From the NCBI GenBank assembly GCA_011037195.1, contig JAAEAF010014488.1:124001-188000 (forward strand): a stretch of DNA of 64,000 nucleotides, in the 5' to 3' direction. This DNA comes from Triatoma infestans (lineage: Eukaryota; Arthropoda; Insecta; Hemiptera; Reduviidae). The notes below the pieces were generated by a model that saw nothing but the letters and a program-made list of their open reading frames with translations, did no database searches and had not been told where the DNA came from. A program made the translations under genes and the position numbers. Shown in pieces: positions 57,573 to 64,000 of this stretch; positions within the stretch are counted from its first letter, which is position 1; every line of letters begins with the position of its first letter.

Positions 57573-58085
57573 TTTTGTTGTGCTATCGATCGATCGATCG
57601 TAACAGAACTTACAACAATTACTATCTTTCGAAAACTCTCCGTCTCTCTCAGTTTTACATAAATAGAAAATTCTTGTAATTTTATTATTTAATGTTGTAT
57701 AGCAATAAGTTTTAATTAATTTTTCGCATGATGTTGTAATAATTAGAGTGTTGTTGCTATGGGAACTTTGCAACTCGGCTACTGATTCATTTCAAATTAA
57801 CTTCTCTTTATACTTTCACTTACTGCTGTCTGCGGAAGTATTGTGAATGGTCAATTTCCCGATATTCAGTTTTCTGTTGGTAATATACGTATTTCTTTGA
57901 GAGTCGTCATGGAGGGGTTCCAGTCAAAATCAGTCAACCTGATGTTCAGTATGATTTCACTGAAAGTTTTTATTTCCATTTTCCGAGCTTTTCTAGTAAA
58001 AAATGCTGGATTACCTTAAATTTCACGTGAAATGTAAACCATAATAATTTTTTTTAAGCGGAAAGTGAATATGCAGTCACTTTTT
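57573..58085. other. spacer with a right-end relic
   Basis: CGATCGATCGATCG is a short tetranucleotide repeat at 57586-57600. 57805-57910 (CTTTCACTTACTGCTGTCTG, GCGGAAGTATTGTGAATGGT) resembles a reversed, old main-repeat right end. No gene is seen. Confidence 0.45.
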
Positions 58086-59073
58086 AGTTTCTCTTATTCC
58101 TAGTAAGAGGAAGTATTGCAATCGTGTTAAATTTTCGATATCGAGTTTTCACCGGAAATATCCGTTTTGAGCTCCCCTGAGTCCAAAAAAGTGGTTTTTA
58201 GCAAATGGTCTGTGTGTGTGTGTGTATTTGAACAGCATAGCTCAAAGACGAAAAACTATAGAAAGTTGAAACTTGATATTCCGTTTAGGTATCACACCAT
58301 AGCATCTGACAGTGGGTCATGTGACAAAATTCCTCAACCGGAAGTAACACTTTACTTGTTGGTTTTTTTTACTTTTTTGCGATTTTCTCAAAAATGGCTC
58401 CGACGATTTTCTTTAAACTTGCTATATCAACTGCACACACAAAGAGCTACAACTTTTATTTGAAACATTTCTCTGGAAAAATTCATTTAAGGGCATTTAT
58501 GGGGGCGGGGTAGGGTTAGGTTTTCATCTAAAGTGCTATTTCAGTTTATTAAACAATTCTTTCATCTAAATAATGTTGATTAAAATTAAATATGTTGTTG
58601 AAATTCCGAGTTTGAAAAGAATCGGATGACCGGAAGTGCTTTTACTTTACCACTTTACTAAATGATTTTTCCACTTTTTCGCGATTTTCTCAAAAGTGGC
58701 TTCGACGATTTTCTTGAAACTTCTTATATAAACTAAACATATAGAGATCTACAACTTTTATATAAAACCTTTCTCTAGGAAAATTCATTTAAGGGTACTT
58801 TTCGGGGAGGGGTGGGGTTATGTTTTTCTTTAAAGTGCTATCATAGTTGATTATACAATTCTATCATCCAAACAAAATTAATTAGAAATAAATGGATGAC
58901 CAAAATTCAGAGTTTCAAGGAAATTAATTAACCGGAAGTGTACGAAGTTAACTGGACGGTTTTTTTCAGTTTTCTTCGTATTTGAATTAATTTGGTACAC
59001 AAACTATAAAATTTGTCAATTATAATTTTGAGAACTGGAGTAAGAGAAAGTTGTGTGAGTGTTTCACACCAGA
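58086..59073 (-). mobile_element. main repeat family, copy G
   Basis: Full copy in reverse orientation: begins AGTTTCTCTTATTCCTAGTA and ends GTTTCACACCAGA. GACCGGAAGT/AACCGGAAGT marks separate three monomers, and a (GT)n tract lies near the right end. Length 988 bp, close to copy A. Confidence 0.87.
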
Positions 59074-60639
59074 TTTTTTTGTTTTGTTTATAGTCTTCTC
59101 TTTGTTATTTTGTTATTTTAGTTTAGTCGTAGTTCTTTTGTAACATTTATTTTATTAGGCTGTGTCAATCAATTTAATTATAGCGTGGTCTGTTTTCTTT
59201 GTAGTCTGTAATTAGTAGATGCAATACCATTGTCTGCATGGCTTCAAAAGTAATGAAAAACTCTGCACCATGCAGTTATTACAACTCTAAATGATAAATT
59301 GCCTTCATAATAGGAATATTTACTGAATATTTAAATACAAATGGTGAGTGGTGGGGATTATTATAGTTGTTAGTATTTAGGGATCAGAGGCTACTTAAAC
59401 GTACTGTGAGTGCGTTGGAAGTTAAGCCTGACTCAGACTCTTTTCTGTCCTCAACTTTGTGAATAAAGACATCTCTACACCAACTTGGTGAACCGCACTC
59501 TCAATGGATGGAAATCTGAAAGCGTACAGAGTTCATAAAAAGAAGCAATTAGATCCGAAAACTTGAAGACACCATGTACAGAGTAGAGTATAAATATGTC
59601 TTGTAGTTAAGACATACTAATCGCTTCGTGCAGTAGAACGAATTGTTCAATTTAAGGACTAAAACAATAGATCAAATGTGGCCATTTCTGATGTGCATGT
59701 TTTCAATACAGTTTGACATGGAGAACCGATATTGTGTGTTAGAAAGTTCTACATTATCATTTCCGATCTGCTGACGGTAGCTACAAAGACATTTTGCATT
59801 GATTATAGCATTTAATTAGGAATGGAAGATTTCGTCGCCTGCTAAAAACATATTTATAGTTTGAACCCAGTTTATCTAAATGTGAATATGAATGACGGGT
59901 AAGATTTACACAACCATTGTAAATTCTACAACTTATAATTATTATCATTTTACAGTAAAGGCAATATAAGTGCTCGATGAGTTTACTCAAGTGTGTCGCA
60001 GTAGATGTAGACGGTTGAAATTCAATTACAAAATACATTTTAAAATTACTGCCATAAATGTACTTGATGTCGGTGAAAGGGATTTCAAATTACTTCTGTT
60101 TGTAACTTAGTGTGTTAGTGTGTAAGCTGTCATTTTGTTATGCTCGTCTCATTCAAATACTATTGGCCAAATCCTAGCTATATGATAGATTTGTACGTTT
60201 TTCCTTCTACTGCTACTTCGGCCAGGTTTTTCCTTGCATCTCAATAATTAATTAAGATTTTCAGGCATTAATACCGTCGTCACTGACTGTGACTGCATTT
60301 TATCTAGATGACCCCAAATGGCACTTCAGGAGAAAGTGGGGATCACCACCTGCTGATGATAGAGAACTGAGCGAGCCTTTTTCCTCGCTCCCTTTTTTCA
60401 ATTTGTTGTTTTTATCTTTGTCGCTCATGTCGGTTCCACGAGTGATGAGGAATTAAACGGTCGCCTGTGACAGAGCAGGCTACATTACAATGGGGTGTCG
60501 CCCGGTTTCCCCGAGGTGACCGCTAGCGCACATATGTTTAGACACCCTGTACGCATTCAGCCTCGACGCGCATCACTTCTCGGCTTGGGTGGGGATACCT
60601 ATAAATGGACATGACAGGATATCAAGGATAGGAAGAGGG
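59074..60639. other. intergenic, possible LINE 3' UTR from 60300
   Basis: 59074-60300 shows nothing recognisable. 60300-60640 becomes GC-richer and lies directly downstream, in minus-strand order, of the LINE tail at 60640-61190, so it may be that element's 3' untranslated region. I see no polyA or target duplication to fix its end. Confidence 0.35.
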
Positions 60640-61190
60640 AGAGTGTGAGACCGGAGGGGGTTTACTCCGGTCCGTCATTTCCCCGTTCGCCACCTCTCAA
60701 GAGGGAGGTAGGGTTTACTTGGGGAGTTAAAGCGGACAGGGAAGCACTAGGCACTCTGACCTATCCCCCTTGTGGTCCGTGGCGTCTAGTTACAAGAAGC
60801 ATGTTGTCAGGACAATTACCAAGCACATGCGCTAGTGGTCCAACAGCCCCTGCCGACTGTCCGCCAACCCCAGGAACAGCACGAAGTGGGGCATAGTTTA
60901 AGTTCAGCTTAACAGCATTACTCCATTCGGAACATGATAAGATTTTCTTGTCATAAACAAACTGATTTAATTTCGGGGTGTCCTTAAACTGACACACCCC
61001 TACCCCTTGCCATTTACAGTTGACCATTCTTCAAAAGATTTTTATCTCAATGGCTCTCTAAGCTTTCTGATGTTAGGAAAATCTTTTCCAGTGTCGGAAC
61101 ATATGGCTACCTGGTTGCACACATTTTCATTTCAATCTCATAATCAAATATTTGCTGAAAATGGGCATCCCGAACTTTCGCTTCTGGGCA
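60640..61190 (-). pseudogene. R2/Dong-like LINE C-terminal fragment
   Basis: The frame 61027-60761 contains VGVCQFKDTPKLNQFVYDKK, WSNAVKLNLNYAPLRAVPG and GPLAHVLGNCPDN. The 'LRAVPGR' and 'C--C---E-LAHVLG-C' blocks lie just before the endonuclease tail in R2/Dong-type LINEs. In this copy the first two zinc-binding cysteines are lost. Upstream sequence to 61190 holds further decayed coding. It adjoins the end of a different LINE. Confidence 0.65.
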
Positions 61191-61199
61191 AGTGACCAG

Positions 61200-63841
61200 T
61201 GCTGCAGAGGAGCCTCTCACTCGCATCTAAGCAAGCCCAAGCGGCCTCCCTCTCCTTTCCGTCCTCCACAATTCCTGCCATATCATCCCTTATCCTCTTC
61301 TTCATCTTCTCGATTGCGTCCAATATCTCCCCCCCTTAATGTCCACATCCACAGCCACCAACTCCGGCCCCTTACCCCTAGACTTTCCCTGATTCCCTTC
61401 GGTCATCGTTTCTTGACCCTCATTATCCTTCTGTACTACTCCTTTTACCATTTCCAGCGGGACCGCCCTCACCTCGATAGCAACTCCAGTCTCCGTTCTG
61501 ATTGCATGCTACACCCTGCCAGTTCTTACCTTCCCCCTTTCCAATTTATACCCCAGCCCCCACAACTCCTTAGCTTCCCACCTCAGTCTCTCCTCCCAAT
61601 CTCGCCGTTTTGCCTCCCTAATCTGTTTCTTATATCCCTTAACCTCCCTCCTGTACACGTCCCGAGCACTTCCTCTACTCTCTTCATCCCTTGCGCCTTT
61701 CTCAACCGGTAGCAAGAGACGAAGAGAGTAGAGGAGGTGCTTTATCTTTTCCAATTCCTCTGTCCACCACACCTGCTTTCTCTTCCTCCGTGGAGCACCC
61801 CTAGTAGAGGATCCCTGTGCCGCCTTAACCATGCTCTTTTGTAGGTCTTTAATCTTGTGTTCCAAACTCGCCCCCTCCACCCAAGCCGTCCAAACCTCCT
61901 GCATTATCTCCCCCAGTTGAACCCTGTACCCTTCCCAATTTACCAATTTCTTTCTCATACTATGCCTCTCCTACGCCTTCTCCTCTCAGTCCTTGTGTTT
62001 GGAGATACACAAAAAGCATATGGTCTGTGTTTACCTCCACATCTCTAACTTCCCATCTCTTAACTAGGGCCATAACAACCCCCCCCTATTGTAATATCAA
62101 TATTCGTTCCCCCTTCTCTACGCCGTACATACGTTGATGCACGAATACGCCTTCTTTATTAATTACATCCAACCCATTAGCTGTAATGAATTCCCTAAAC
62201 ATCCGACCTTTTTCGTCTTCCCTTCCACTAAACCACATTTGTGACTGCGTTGCTATACACTCCAATTAAAACCTTTGCGATTCCCCCCCAATCGCCCTCA
62301 AGCCCGCTCTAACCATTGCAACAGGGTCCCCAAACTGAAAATAAGTGGACACCAGTACCATGCTTTCCAAGCCTCCCCCTGCCACCTCAACAAATACAAC
62401 CCCTGCCATACAACAAATGGCTGTTACTGAATTGGTCTAGGACCACAAAGTCCAATTCCTCCGAAAGGACAACCACTGCTGCCATTGGTCGCCCTCCCCC
62501 TACAACTACCCTATCCCTCACCCTGAAGCCAGGAATTTTCCCTCCCGAGCTATATGGCTCCTGCAGCAATAGCACGTCCAAGTGTTCTTCCGCAGCCACT
62601 CTCCTTATTTCGTCTAATGCTATTCGGCATCTCCCAAATTATCTGTCCCACACGGAAAATTTTTTTTCTATTGACCACAGTCAATTGATTTTGTCCATGT
62701 CTTTAGCATCGCCTGGTTCACCGGGCAGTTCTTACCTTTGCTGCCATGTTCCCCACTTTTATAATTTAGGCACCTCACCGATTCCTTGCAATCCTTGACT
62801 AAGTGGCCGCTCCCTCCACACTAGACAACGCACTACCTCCTTACATCGTCTGGATATTTGCCAAACCCAAAACATTTCAAACACTGCGGAGCTTCCACGT
62901 GGTCCTCTATTCTGCAGGACACCCATCTTACCTTCCTTCCTTGACCAACTTGCCCCTCACTTCTCTGGCATCACCTCCATTATAACATTTTTTCAGATCC
63001 CGTATCTCCTGACAGATTTGACTTTACAATCCCTAGCGAATGCCTGGGGGACTACATTGCAAATTCTCCTTAACCTTTCCATCATGCCCTCTTCTTCCTG
63101 TTCCTCCGGGACATCATATACTATTACCCACGGGCCCTCTTCTTTACTTCCTCCACCTTGAAACCTTTTCCCTTCAGGTCTTCATCTTTTTCTATTTCTA
63201 TGAGCTGCTCCTTTTCCTTGACCTATATGAAGACTCCTTCCCGTCCAGTTCTAAAGCCTTGTCTCCCCATCCTTTCTTCACCGGGTCAATTTCCTTGATC
63301 AGTGCTTTCTAGTCTTCACTCCAGAGCATTTTTCCCTTCTTCCTGCTTGACGATTTTAACCAAATTTGTTGTCTTCCTTTTTCCACCTTTGACTTTCCAG
63401 GAGTAGGTTTCGCACGATTCCCCCTGCTCCACTCGCATTGTTTGAGGTGCACCCACGGCGCTCCCCCCTAATATATCTTTTTGAGTTCCTTGGTTTTTGC
63501 AAGGAAAGGACATCTAATGATCGCTGCATGTCTTCTATGCGCCCAAAGCAGGCTATTCGGCCCATGCGCATTTGTTGTAACAAGGTCCTCGATTTTAGTA
63601 AGATTGTCGTCGCCCCGGATGTTGTTGTTGCTAATGCCGCCGTTATCCTTGTAAATAGGTCCATATATATCTCAACGGTGTTTAGGAATCATTTCCTGCT
63701 CGGGACTTTGCCTTTGGCATCTCTCTGCTGGCTGTGCTGCATGGCATCGCGTCCTATAGCTTGAGCTTGGTCTAATATATTAAGAATGCCAGTTGTAGAT
63801 GTAACCGGAGCGTCCGGAGTAGCCTCCTGTCCAGCGTCCAT
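61200..63841 (-). pseudogene. decayed R1/jockey-like LINE, ORF1 and start of ORF2
   Basis: Minus strand from the ATG at 63841 (MDAGQEATPDAPVTSTTGIL, ORF1 start), continuing in a shifted frame (MDLFTRITAALATTTSGATT). Zinc-knuckle relics lie near 62900-62700 (APQCLKCFGFGK, SGHLVKDCKESVRCLNYKS). The ORF2 endonuclease follows near 62599-62387 (HLDVLLLQEPYSSGGKIPGF, GGGRPMAAVVVLSEELDFVV). The post-endonuclease linker at 61958-61512 carries VYRREVKGYKKQIREAKRRD and RWEAKELWGLGYKL. The order ORF1, zinc knuckles, endonuclease, linker is that of R1/jockey-type LINEs. The RT and everything after are missing, as the sequence breaks into an R2-like tail near 61200. Many frameshifts. Distinctly GC-richer than its surroundings. 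Confidence 0.8.
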
Positions 63842-64000
63842 CTCGTTTGAGTGGTGTGACAATTTAAGTTAAGTAAAATTTTGGGTGACTTGAAAATTAG
63901 AACTTTATAATCCGCAAAATTTGTGCTTTACTAGAACTATTTGGCATATATAAAATGAATGTGTATATAAAAGTACATAAAATACTGTATACAAGGATAA
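63842..64000. other. flank or 5' UTR of the R1/jockey-like LINE
   Basis: AT-rich sequence upstream, in minus-strand order, of the LINE ORF1. Part may be its 5' UTR; the end of the element cannot be fixed within the window. Confidence 0.3.

Noticed and set aside
61152..61712. 186-codon proline/serine-rich plus-strand frame
   Set aside because: It is the antisense of the LINE ORF2 linker region, and its composition is explained by the complement of Lys/Arg/Glu codons.
62316..62798. 160-codon plus-strand frame rich in Pro/Thr/Ser
   Set aside because: Antisense of the LINE endonuclease region, which has recognisable family motifs on the minus strand.

Overview
This is an insect nuclear DNA window: AT-rich, with genes split by GT-AG introns and most of the rest made of decayed mobile elements. 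The clearest clue is a complete Osiris gene, a family known from insects. The mix of tRNA-derived SINEs, jockey/R1/R2-like LINEs, hAT and foldback repeats would suit a hemipteran, but that is inference and nothing here proves the order.

Three host genes could be assembled exon by exon. (1) Minus strand 8170-7540: an unrecognised 157-residue protein in three exons, with every splice phase closing and a polyA signal 28 nt after the stop. (2) Plus strand 15002-18645: an ELMOD3 orthologue (ELMO domain, Arf-family GAP) in seven exons, 307 residues in the read-through model. (3) Minus strand 34086-23765: an Osiris protein of 242 residues in three exons, with a TATA box and initiator upstream and introns of about 3.5 and 6.1 kb full of repeats. 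Weaker candidates are a SAM-like ORF at 14355 and a takeout-like fragment at 12535.

Layout. 1-5.3 kb: 3' end of a Helitron with a Pif1 helicase remnant, one full copy of the main repeat family, and a LINE remnant bracketed by a 280-bp direct repeat. 7.5-8.2 kb: orphan gene. 8.6-14 kb: RNase H, integrase and LINE fragments and partial repeats. 15-18.6 kb: ELMOD3, whose third intron holds an LTR, an inverted gag piece and a foldback element. 19-22.4 kb: jockey-like LINE and a 1.3-kb element with 85-bp inverted ends. 23.8-34.1 kb: Osiris. 35-48 kb: four copies of the main repeat, a LINE, a hAT transposase pseudogene, a SINE and a perfect 43-bp inverted repeat. 49-57.6 kb: LINE pieces, SINEs, a tandem duplication and a nested stack of insertions. 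58-59 kb: another main-repeat copy. 60.6-63.9 kb: an R2/Dong-like LINE tail against a decayed R1/jockey-like LINE.

Two repeat systems stand out. The first is a roughly 1-kb non-coding family that carries two to three diverged copies of a ~300-bp monomer between unequal inverted ends; eight or more copies and many fragments occur. The second is a hammerhead-ribozyme-like core (CTGANGA, a short stem, GAAA) that recurs in at least seven otherwise different foldback or Penelope-like repeats. I found no CRISPR array, rRNA gene or intact tRNA gene, and no bacterial-type gene.
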